From contig CAJTTI010000008.1 of NCBI GenBank assembly GCA_910579225.1, positions 73,977 to 137,976 on the forward strand: a stretch of 64,000 bases of DNA, given 5' to 3'. Positions 1 through 7,339 of this stretch are shown here, one piece after another (the stretch's first letter is position 1; every line of letters begins with the position of its first letter). This stretch comes from an uncultured Lachnospiraceae bacterium. GTDB lineage: Bacteria > Bacillota > Clostridia > Lachnospirales > Lachnospiraceae. The notes below the pieces were generated by a model, which worked only from the letters and a program-made list of their open reading frames with translations, made no database searches and had not been told where the DNA came from. The translations under genes were made by a program, and so were the position numbers.

Positions 1-462
1 TCCGGCTGCAAACTCAGTCTTCAGATACACGGGAATCAGGCCGGTCTGCCAGTCATGGCAGTGAATCAGATCCGGACGAAATCCTACAATCGGAAGAATG
101 GACAGCACTGCCTTGGAGAAAAATGCAAACTTTTCAATATCCGTCCGAAAATCTCCATAGGGCTTTGCACCTCCGAAATAAACCAGATTATCAATGAGAT
201 AATAAGTGACACCCTCCAGCTCGTAAGTCATCACACCCACATGGGCACCCGGATTGTAAGTTCCTGTTCCCATATAGAAATGGGTAATATACTTAAAATT
301 ATTCCGGAATTTATCCGGAATACAGGTATAATTCGGTATAACAACGCGAACGTCCCACTCCTCTTTATTAAATCCCTTCGGCAATGCTCCACATACATCC
401 GCAAGGCCTCCTGTTTTCACAAACGGTACACACTCCGATGCCGCAAACAGTATTTTTCTCAT
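1..462 (-). CDS. glgA: Glycogen synthase, amino-terminal part (cut by window edge)
   Basis: This is the first 154 residues of a bacterial glycogen (starch) synthase of family GT5, which transfers glucose from ADP-glucose to a growing alpha-1,4-glucan in the cytoplasm. The protein begins MRKILFAASECVPF and carries the ADP-binding KTGGL motif at residues 16-20, followed by LADVCGALPK. The conserved CHDWQTGLIP segment lies near residue 135. The ATG at 462 is preceded by a GGGAGGGG ribosome binding site, so the start is secure. The reading frame is open to base 1, so the rest of the gene lies off the left edge. It is divergent from the ABC-F gene, and the shared 178-base interval has a plausible promoter for each. 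The family call is firm because the whole amino-terminal signature is present. Confidence 0.95.
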   Translation of the reverse strand, partial: MRKILFAASECVPFVKTGGLADVCGALPKGFNKEEWDVRVVIPNYTCIPDKFRNNFKYITHFYMGTGTYNPGAHVGVMTYELEGVTYYLIDNLVYFGGAKPYGDFRTDIEKFAFFSKAVLSILPIVGFRPDLIHCHDWQTGLIPVYLKTEFAAG

Positions 463-506
463 TGTTAAACCCCTCCCATAAGCTTAAGAAGTATTTTGAT
501 GTTCTT

Positions 507-535
507 ATCATACCACAATCTTCCTCATTTCTAAA
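507..535 (-). promoter_or_regulatory. Probable sigma-A promoter of glgA
   Basis: Read on the minus strand there is TTTAGA, 17 bases, then TATGAT, 45 bases upstream of the glgA start. The -10 is a good match and the -35 matches four of six consensus bases. Spacing and placement support it; there is no other evidence. Confidence 0.5.
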
Positions 536-564
536 GTACATTTTTAGGAAAATATGAAAAATAC

Positions 565-592
565 TTGCAAAAAAGAATTTTTCCGTTACAAT
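565..592 (+). promoter_or_regulatory. Probable sigma-A promoter of the ABC-F gene
   Basis: TTGCAA and TACAAT are separated by 16 bases and lie about 50 bases upstream of the ATG at 641. The ribosome binding site AAGGAAAGG follows, 7 bases before the start codon. Both hexamers match five of six consensus bases. Confidence 0.55.
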
Positions 593-640
593 ATAACGTG
601 ATATATCAAAGAAGTAAAGATTTAAGGAAAGGTTTCGTAT

Positions 641-2281
641 ATGATCAGTGCAAATAATGTAACGCTCCGTCTGGGCAAAAAAGCCCTCTTCGAAGATGTG
701 AATATAAAATTCACGGAAGGAAACTGTTACGGCCTAATTGGTGCCAACGGCGCCGGAAAGTCCACTTTTTTAAAAATCCTGTCCGGAGAGCTGGATTCCA
801 CCAGCGGCGAAATCATCATCACCCCCGGCCAGCGTCTCTCATTCCTGAAACAGGACCATTTCCAGTATGATGAATATCCCGTCATGGACACGGTTATCAT
901 GGGCAATGCAAGACTTTATGAGATCATGAAGGAAAAGGACGCCATCTATGCCAAGGAAGAGTTTACTGATGCGGATGGCATCCGGGCCAGTGAACTGGAA
1001 GCGGAGTTCGCGGATATGGACGGCTGGGAGGCAGAATCTGATGCTTCCACCCTTTTAAACGGTCTTGGCATCGAGACGGATTTCCACTATGCAATCATGA
1101 AAGATCTGACCGGCGCCCAGAAGGTCAAGATCCTGCTTGCGCAAGCTCTGTTCGGCAACCCGGATATCCTGCTTCTGGACGAGCCAACCAACCATCTGGA
1201 TCTGGACGCCATCGCCTGGCTGGAGGAATTTCTGATTAACTTTGACAACACCGTCATCGTGGTCTCCCATGACCGTTATTTTCTTAACAAGGTTTGTACC
1301 CATATTGCGGACATCGACTACGGCAAGATCCAGCTTTATGCAGGCAACTATGATTTCTGGTACGAGTCCAGCCAGCTCATGATCCGTCAAATGAAAGAAG
1401 CCAATAAGAAAAAAGAAGAGAAGATCAAGGAGCTACAGGAATTCATCTCCCGTTTCTCTGCCAACGCTTCCAAATCCAAGCAGGCGACTTCCAGAAAAAA
1501 AGCTCTGGAGAAAATCCAGCTGGACGAGATCCGTCCCTCCAGCCGAAAGTATCCTTATATTGACTTCCGTCCCAACCGGGAGATCGGCAACGAAGTGCTG
1601 ACGGTAGAAGGGATCTCCAAAACCATCGACGGCGTCAAAGTACTGGACAACGTCTCCTTCATCCTTGGACATGACGATAAGGTCGCCTTTGTAGGAAGCA
1701 ATGAATTTGCCAAAACCACGCTTTTTAAAATCCTGTCCGGGGAGATGGAGCCGGATGAAGGAAATTATAAATGGGGCGTCACCACTTCCCAGTCTTATTT
1801 TCCTAAAGACAACTCCAAGGAGTTCGACAACGACGATATCATTGTAGACTGGCTCACCCAGTATTCAGAGATCAAGGACGTAACCTACGTCCGCGGTTTC
1901 CTCGGAAGAATGCTCTTCGCCGGAGAAGATGGAGTGAAAAAAGTGCGTATTCTGTCCGGAGGCGAGAAAGTCCGCTGTATGTTAAGCAAGCTCATGATCT
2001 CCGGAGCCAATGTGCTGATCCTGGACGAGCCCACGGACCATCTGGATATGGAGTCCATTACCGCCCTGAACAACGGCATGATAAAATTTCCGGGCGTACT
2101 CCTGTTCTCTTCCCGTGACCACCAGATCGTCCAGACCACGGCCAACCGGATCATCGAGCTCCTGCCGAACGGCACGATCATCGACAAGATCACTACCTAC
2201 GACGAATATCTGGAAAGCGACGAAATGGCAAGAAAACGTACCGTCTATACAAGTAACAAATTTGCAGAAGAAGACAACTGA
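641..2281 (+). CDS. ABC-F family ATPase (YkpA/YbiT-like)
   Basis: This soluble protein has two ABC ATPase domains and no membrane segments. That is the ABC-F layout, whose members act on the ribosome in translation quality control or antibiotic protection. The first domain has Walker A GANGAGKS at 34-41, a variant signature LTGAQ near 156 and Walker B LLLDEP near 178. A charged linker rich in K and E follows, typical of the interdomain linker that reaches the peptidyl-transferase centre. In the second domain the Walker A is degenerate (GSNEFAKTT near 352), the signature LSGGE near 438 is normal and a DEPTDHLD segment follows. Length (546 residues) fits the YkpA/YbiT subgroup. The ARE-type resistance role is not indicated by sequence. 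It is monocistronic, with its own promoter and a terminator after the stop. Confidence 0.88.
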   Translation: MISANNVTLRLGKKALFEDVNIKFTEGNCYGLIGANGAGKSTFLKILSGELDSTSGEIIITPGQRLSFLKQDHFQYDEYPVMDTVIMGNARLYEIMKEKDAIYAKEEFTDADGIRASELEAEFADMDGWEAESDASTLLNGLGIETDFHYAIMKDLTGAQKVKILLAQALFGNPDILLLDEPTNHLDLDAIAWLEEFLINFDNTVIVVSHDRYFLNKVCTHIADIDYGKIQLYAGNYDFWYESSQLMIRQMKEANKKKEEKIKELQEFISRFSANASKSKQATSRKKALEKIQLDEIRPSSRKYPYIDFRPNREIGNEVLTVEGISKTIDGVKVLDNVSFILGHDDKVAFVGSNEFAKTTLFKILSGEMEPDEGNYKWGVTTSQSYFPKDNSKEFDNDDIIVDWLTQYSEIKDVTYVRGFLGRMLFAGEDGVKKVRILSGGEKVRCMLSKLMISGANVLILDEPTDHLDMESITALNNGMIKFPGVLLFSSRDHQIVQTTANRIIELLPNGTIIDKITTYDEYLESDEMARKRTVYTSNKFAEEDN

Positions 2282-2309
2282 TTTGTCAGATCAAAAGGCT
2301 GATATCACT

Positions 2310-2347
2310 AAAAGGAGCCGCCGCCCATATGGGCGACAGCTCCTTTT
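2310..2347. terminator. Bidirectional hairpin terminator
   Basis: AAAAGGAGC at 2310-2318 pairs with GCTCCTTTT at 2339-2347, and an inner palindrome GCCCATATGGGC extends the stem. It has an A-run on one side and a T-run on the other. It lies between the converging ABC-F and lipoprotein genes, so it can end transcription from both. Confidence 0.8.
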
Positions 2348-2367
2348 CAGTCTCTGAAAACCGTCTA

Positions 2368-4995
2368 TCAATCTTTCTCCAGTTCAATTGCTTCGGTCTC
2401 AATGATAAACTTCACGCTTCCTTCCATCCCGTCGCTTTTCCCGGAAAAACTCTGGTAACTGCCTGACAAGTCGGCAACCGCATCCACCCGATCTATCAGA
2501 TTCTGAAGATCCACATTTACGGTATCATACAGTTTCTGTATTCCGTCATCATTATACTCATGGACTCCGTCCCGCAGTTCCTCAGTACCGTCTTTCAGTT
2601 CATCCACCCCATCTACCAGATCGACAACACCATCTTTCAGTTCCTGGGTGCCGTCTTTTAGTTCTTCGGTGCCATCTTTTAATTCCTCAGCCCCGTCTCT
2701 TAGTTCTTTGCTTCCGTCAAGCAGTTCTTTCGTACCTTCTTTCAGATCAACTCCGCCCACATAAAGCTTTCCGGTACCGTTCTTTAATGCCTCCGCACCA
2801 TTCTGCAGACCTGTCATTCCTTCGGTCAGTTGTGCCAGCTGTTCCGCGTCCACGGAACTGCTTAACTGACCTGCAATCTGCCTCATCGCCTGATCAGCAC
2901 CCGCAAGTCCTGCATAGTCTGTGGCAGCCTCACGAAGCTGGTTCTGTAGTTCTGTGATCTCATTCATTTTTCCGATCAAACGGGTCTGCACATCAACTAC
3001 CTTTCGATACCCTTCAATAATCTTATCCGCATCGGCCATACCGCCAAAGCCATGCCCTGCATCGGCCATCGGAACCATGCTCATGGATGTCATTCCGTCA
3101 GAAGCTCCCAGGTTTTCCACATAATCCCTGGCAAACGCCGACAGTTCTTCTGCTTCTTCCAGTTCCTCTTCTGCTCTTGTCTGTACATCAGATTCTTCTT
3201 CCACAATAGCTTCCGGTGCTGCAGAGTCCTCACTTTCGGCTTCTTCACTGGTTACGTCCAAAGTTCCCGAAACTGTGCAGGAATTTCCTCCACTCTCCGC
3301 TTCGTCTCCGCCTGGAATTTCTGAATCAGCAGACACACCGTTCTCGTTTTGGTCTTCGCTTTCCTCAATTGTCTCCCCGGCTGCCAAAGAACCGTTTCCA
3401 CCTTCTGTTTTTTCTTCCCTGGGAATTTCCGGAGACTGGGATGGTTCCCTTTCGCTCTCCTCAGAGACGGCTGCTTTATCCCCGCTTTCCTGAAGTGTAT
3501 CAGATTCCTGCAAAATTTCAGAATCGGAAGCTGTCTCGTCTGACTGTACAGGCTCCGGAACCGTCGGCGGATTGCCGGCGGATTCTGCTCCTCCATTTCG
3601 TCCTGTACCGGTTCCCGGCTGCAGCAGGCCCATCTGCTGTGCCAGCTCGTTCAACTGCCCCTGCAGCTCTTTTGCCTCTCCGACTGCTTTTTCCAATTGC
3701 CCCGTCAATAAAACAATATGGTTCTGTGCTTCTTGCATCTTCTTCTGGTTCTCTGCAATGGCCTGCTCCAGCGATATCCCCATATTACTGACCCCGGCAA
3801 CCAGTTGATCCACACCATTTTTCAGAAGTCCGGCACCGGCCTGAATGGTTCCTGCTCCTCCATCCAGTTCTTTCGCACCCTCCCGGATATCCCTTGCCCC
3901 TTCGTTTAGCTGATCTGCCCCATCATACAGATCCCGGGTTCCGTTATAAATCTCCCAGGCTCCATCCTTCAGTTCCAAAGCCCCGTCGTCCAGTTCCACG
4001 GCTCCGTCCCACAGATCCGGCATATTGTCCTTCAGCTCCAAAACCCCGTCGTCCAGCTCGATACAACCGTCGATCAGATCATAAGTCGCATCGTTCAGCT
4101 CTTCGATATCATCTTTCAGATCGTCAAAGCCGTCCATATCCTCCGTATTTAACTTGCTGAACACATCTGGCATCAACACTGTGGCCGTCATGGCCAGTTT
4201 AAAATCTGTCACGTCCGCCGTCACTTCCACATAATCCGGAATGTCCACGTCCTCAAACCCTTCCAGATTCAGAAGATCCAGGCTGTCATACAGTCCCGGC
4301 ATGGCCACACCCGCCACAATCGTATTTTTCCCGTCGGAAAGAATCTTTCCGTTCTCCACTTCCACATTGACAAACCGGTCAGAATCCAGGATCAGAGTAC
4401 TGGCCGCCATGAACGGCACACACAGTTCAGTCTCTTTACCTCCGATCATTTTTTGCTGTCTGCTGTTGTTTTCATAGTCAAAACGGATCTTTACCCTACC
4501 GCTTTTTCCAGCCAGATCTTCCGGCGCAATCTGCTGATCATCCAGGTAATAAGTTACTTTTACATCCACCGGCAGCGTTTCCGCGGTCGTTCCCTGATAA
4601 TAGATATCTTTGCCCCGGGCTGCCCACACGTACGTATCCCCATCCTGGGTGAAGGTCTCGTCACCTTTTACATTTGCCACGCCGGTAAGCTTCGTAACAT
4701 CCATAAGTTCATCCAGACCCTTGCCGTTTTTCAGCCAGGCGCTAACTGTAATCTCTTTGATGTTTCCACTGGCATCCGCATTGACATAGACCGTCTCTTC
4801 TTTCTCTGCATCTGTGCCGGAGTACCGGTTTGCCACTTCCTCCACGATCCTGGAAGCCTCTTCTGCTTCTTTCGGCGCCTCCTCCAGTATTTTTTCCGTC
4901 GTCTCATTCCCTGTCTGTGTACTTTCTCTGCAGCCACAGACTGAAACAGCCAATACTACAATTAATCCTAAACTAAATAATTTTCTATTTTTCAT
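2368..4995 (-). CDS. Large repeat-containing lipoprotein, partner of MMPL exporter
   Basis: An 875-residue surface lipoprotein. The amino end is a lipoprotein signal with a VCGC lipobox, giving a lipidated Cys22. Two blocks of short repeats of the form xxELxDGxxEL (about 7 residues per unit, Gly and Asp/Asn at fixed places) lie near residues 290-400 and 740-830. These resemble the xxxLxxG-type repeats of YhgE/Pip-like proteins. Between them are a predicted coiled coil (about 410-460) and a long Glu/Ser/Pro-rich segment (about 465-640) likely to be disordered. It starts within the last codons of the MMPL gene (11-base overlap), so the two are co-translated and probably act together in export or envelope assembly. 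The exact substrate is unknown. Repeats of this kind are extended, so a rod or periplasmic-like spacer role is an inference. Confidence 0.75.
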   Translation of the reverse strand: MKNRKLFSLGLIVVLAVSVCGCRESTQTGNETTEKILEEAPKEAEEASRIVEEVANRYSGTDAEKEETVYVNADASGNIKEITVSAWLKNGKGLDELMDVTKLTGVANVKGDETFTQDGDTYVWAARGKDIYYQGTTAETLPVDVKVTYYLDDQQIAPEDLAGKSGRVKIRFDYENNSRQQKMIGGKETELCVPFMAASTLILDSDRFVNVEVENGKILSDGKNTIVAGVAMPGLYDSLDLLNLEGFEDVDIPDYVEVTADVTDFKLAMTATVLMPDVFSKLNTEDMDGFDDLKDDIEELNDATYDLIDGCIELDDGVLELKDNMPDLWDGAVELDDGALELKDGAWEIYNGTRDLYDGADQLNEGARDIREGAKELDGGAGTIQAGAGLLKNGVDQLVAGVSNMGISLEQAIAENQKKMQEAQNHIVLLTGQLEKAVGEAKELQGQLNELAQQMGLLQPGTGTGRNGGAESAGNPPTVPEPVQSDETASDSEILQESDTLQESGDKAAVSEESEREPSQSPEIPREEKTEGGNGSLAAGETIEESEDQNENGVSADSEIPGGDEAESGGNSCTVSGTLDVTSEEAESEDSAAPEAIVEEESDVQTRAEEELEEAEELSAFARDYVENLGASDGMTSMSMVPMADAGHGFGGMADADKIIEGYRKVVDVQTRLIGKMNEITELQNQLREAATDYAGLAGADQAMRQIAGQLSSSVDAEQLAQLTEGMTGLQNGAEALKNGTGKLYVGGVDLKEGTKELLDGSKELRDGAEELKDGTEELKDGTQELKDGVVDLVDGVDELKDGTEELRDGVHEYNDDGIQKLYDTVNVDLQNLIDRVDAVADLSGSYQSFSGKSDGMEGSVKFIIETEAIELEKD

Positions 4996-7102
4996 TTTCT
5001 CCGCCTCCTGTCTCTGTTATCTGCTGTTTCAGACATTTCCGCATTCCTACAGTGGTATAACAGATCAGCCTGTCAAATACCAGGAAGAACGACGGCAGCA
5101 GAAAAAGCACAATCGCCATACTGATCAGTGCCCCCCGTGCCAGCAGAATGACAATGGATTTAATCATATCAATGTTGGAATACAAAGCCACACCAATTGT
5201 GGATGCAAACAGGCTGAACGCGCTGGTGATGATGGAGTGAAACGAAGTCTTGTGCGCGATCTCCACCGCCTCTTTTTTGCTTTTTCCGGCCAGCCGCTCA
5301 TCCTTGTAGCGGTTTGTCATCAAGATTGCATAATCTACGGTAGCTCCCAGCTGAATGGTCCCTACCACAATGGGAGCCACAAATGCCTGGCTGATCCCCT
5401 GATAATAAGAGAATGCCATATTGACAAAGATGGAAAATTCAATGGTCGTCACCAGGATAAACGGAAGGCTGACCGATTTAAATACAATCATAACAATCAG
5501 GAAAATTGCCAGTATGGACAGTGTATTTACCGTCATCAGGTCCACGCTGGTCACATCTTCCAGATCCTTCATAAGCGGCGCTTCCCCGATTACCATGGCT
5601 GTGTCATCGTATTTCTTTACAATCTCATTGATCTTTGCAATCTGTGCATTACAGGGAGCTGTGGCCGAGCTGTACTGCGAACAGATGAAAACCATCTCAT
5701 AATTGTCTGATTTCAGCGAAGAAGTCAGCTTTTCAGGAAGCATGGATTCCGGGATCCCTCCGCCCACTGCCGACTGGATGCCCAGCGCCCAGTCCACACC
5801 GTCCACCGTTTCGATCTCCTTGATCATGTTGGCTTTATCCTTCGCACTGTTCCCGCTGTTCATCAGAAGGATATGTACATTGCTCATATCAAATGTATTT
5901 TTCAGCCTTTCATTGGCAATGGCACTGTCCAGATCATCCGGAAGCCCGGTATCAATATTGTAATACAGCTCCACCTCCTGATTGCCGTAGTAAGCCGGTA
6001 CGAACGCGATCAAAAAGAAAAGGAGCCACACCAGATGAAATCTTCGGATAAAGTCTGACAGCTTCCCCATATCCGGAAAAAAGGACCGGTGCCGGAACTT
6101 TACAATCCGTTTTTCAAAAAGGAGCACCATGGCCGGTAACACCGTCACGCAGCAGATCACACCGATGATCACACCCTTGATCATGACAATTCCAAGATTT
6201 TCCCCCAGGGCAAAGGTCATGAAGATCAGGGCTGCAAAGCCTGCCACCGTCGTCAGAGAGCTTCCCATAACAGAGATAAAGGTCTCGCTGATGGCCTCTG
6301 CCATGGCGTCATCCCGGTTCTCATACTTTGGCTTGCACTCTTCATAGCTGTGCAGAAGGAAGATGGAATAGTCTGTCGTAACCCCCAGCTGCAGCACCGC
6401 CACCAGCGCCTGCGTAATATAGGAGACATCCCCCAGAAACAGATTGCTTCCCATGTTATAGGCCACCGCCAGACCAATGCTGGTCAGAAAAAGAACCGGA
6501 ACCGCAAAGGAGTCCGTCGTCAGGATCAAAACCAGCAGGGAGAGAAGGCTGGCCACCATGACATAGCCGGGAATCTCTTTCATGGCCAGATTTTTAATAT
6601 CTGTAACGATTCCGCTCATGCCGCTGATAAAACACTGCTGCCCCACCTGTGCGCGCATCTCCTCGATGGCCTCCATGGTCGTCTCCGCCGACGTGGTCTG
6701 ATCAAACAGCGCGATCATCATCGTGGAATCCCCCTGAAAAAGTGCATCCGCCACCGACGGAGGAAGCATGCTGACCGGCACGTCAATCCCCACAAAATCA
6801 TCGTACCACAATACCTTTTCCACATGATCGATGGCCTCGATCTTTTCTTCCAGTGCCACCACATCTTTTTTCTCCATCCCGTCCACCACGACCATGGAAA
6901 ATGCCCCCATACCGAACTCTTCCACCATGATGTCCTGCCCGGCCACTGTTTCCAGCGAATCCGGCAGATAACTCAGGATATCATAGTTGACCTTCGTGGC
7001 CGCAAACCCGAGCGCAGACGGGATCAGAAGCAAAAATGCAATGAGTACGATGGATATCTTGCGTTTTGCGATAAACTTTCCTATCCGTTTCATATTCCTC
7101 AC
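4985..7102 (-). CDS. MMPL/RND superfamily exporter
   Basis: A 705-residue integral membrane transporter of the MMPL (RND superfamily) type. It has a lone amino-terminal helix (about 17-35), a large extracytoplasmic domain, and a five-helix group near 175-330. The same pattern is then duplicated, with the second helix group near 520-690. The characteristic GVTTDYSIFLL and GATVDYAILM segments occupy equivalent places in the two halves; their Asp-Tyr pair is the family's proton-relay position. Relatives export lipids or hydrophobic compounds in Gram-positives using the proton gradient. It is the first gene of a two-gene operon with the repeat lipoprotein. A sigma-A promoter with two flanking operator palindromes sits 80 bases upstream, so expression is likely derepressed by a TetR-type regulator that is not in this window. 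Confidence 0.88.
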   Translation of the reverse strand: MRNMKRIGKFIAKRKISIVLIAFLLLIPSALGFAATKVNYDILSYLPDSLETVAGQDIMVEEFGMGAFSMVVVDGMEKKDVVALEEKIEAIDHVEKVLWYDDFVGIDVPVSMLPPSVADALFQGDSTMMIALFDQTTSAETTMEAIEEMRAQVGQQCFISGMSGIVTDIKNLAMKEIPGYVMVASLLSLLVLILTTDSFAVPVLFLTSIGLAVAYNMGSNLFLGDVSYITQALVAVLQLGVTTDYSIFLLHSYEECKPKYENRDDAMAEAISETFISVMGSSLTTVAGFAALIFMTFALGENLGIVMIKGVIIGVICCVTVLPAMVLLFEKRIVKFRHRSFFPDMGKLSDFIRRFHLVWLLFFLIAFVPAYYGNQEVELYYNIDTGLPDDLDSAIANERLKNTFDMSNVHILLMNSGNSAKDKANMIKEIETVDGVDWALGIQSAVGGGIPESMLPEKLTSSLKSDNYEMVFICSQYSSATAPCNAQIAKINEIVKKYDDTAMVIGEAPLMKDLEDVTSVDLMTVNTLSILAIFLIVMIVFKSVSLPFILVTTIEFSIFVNMAFSYYQGISQAFVAPIVVGTIQLGATVDYAILMTNRYKDERLAGKSKKEAVEIAHKTSFHSIITSAFSLFASTIGVALYSNIDMIKSIVILLARGALISMAIVLFLLPSFFLVFDRLICYTTVGMRKCLKQQITETGGGENEK

Positions 7103-7151
7103 CTTTCCTATTACCTTTGCGACAGCTTCCCAAAGAAGTTGTCTTCAAAAA

Positions 7152-7164
7152 TGACTTTTAGTCA
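7152..7164. promoter_or_regulatory. TetR-like operator, copy 1
   Basis: The palindrome TGACT-N3-AGTCA extends to AAAAATGAC/GTCATTTTT at 7147-7169. It lies just downstream of the MMPL -10 box, over the likely transcription start. A second copy of the same core is 43 bases away, about four helical turns. Confidence 0.65.
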
Positions 7165-7179
7165 TTTTTACTATAATAT

Positions 7180-7208
7180 GTTATACCACAAAAATGACTA
7201 ATAGTCAA
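7180..7208 (-). promoter_or_regulatory. Sigma-A promoter of the MMPL-lipoprotein operon
   Basis: On the minus strand TTGACT, 17 bases, TATAAC. Both boxes are one base from consensus. The -35 box lies inside operator copy 2 and the start site falls by operator copy 1, an arrangement expected for repression by steric block. Confidence 0.7.
7195..7207. promoter_or_regulatory. TetR-like operator, copy 2
   Basis: The palindrome TGACT-AAT-AGTCA shares its TGACT-N3-AGTCA core with copy 1 and overlaps the -35 hexamer of the MMPL promoter. The regulator that binds it is not encoded nearby. Confidence 0.65.
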
Positions 7209-7247
7209 TATTGTTTTTGGATTTTCTGATAATTTTAGAATCCGGGC

Positions 7248-7267
7248 AAAAAAAGACACCGGTGTCT
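7248..7267 (-). terminator. Intrinsic terminator of the helicase gene
   Basis: On the minus strand the self-complementary AGACACCGGTGTCT is followed by a run of seven T. It lies 73-92 bases past the helicase stop codon and before the MMPL promoter, so it separates the two units. Confidence 0.7.
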
Positions 7268-7339
7268 GAACCGATGCCCTTTTCGTACATAGCCTTTTTT
7301 ATTTTCTCTAATCAGGAAATCCAATCTGCCAACAGTATC

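Noticed and set aside
2580..2760. Regular short repeats, looked at as a CRISPR-like or satellite array
   Set aside because: They are in frame and encode the ELKDG protein repeats of the lipoprotein; spacing is a multiple of 3 and there are no unique spacers.
3052..3791. Long open frames on the plus strand within the lipoprotein gene
   Set aside because: They are antisense to the low-complexity Glu/Ser-rich part, have no family match and no sites.
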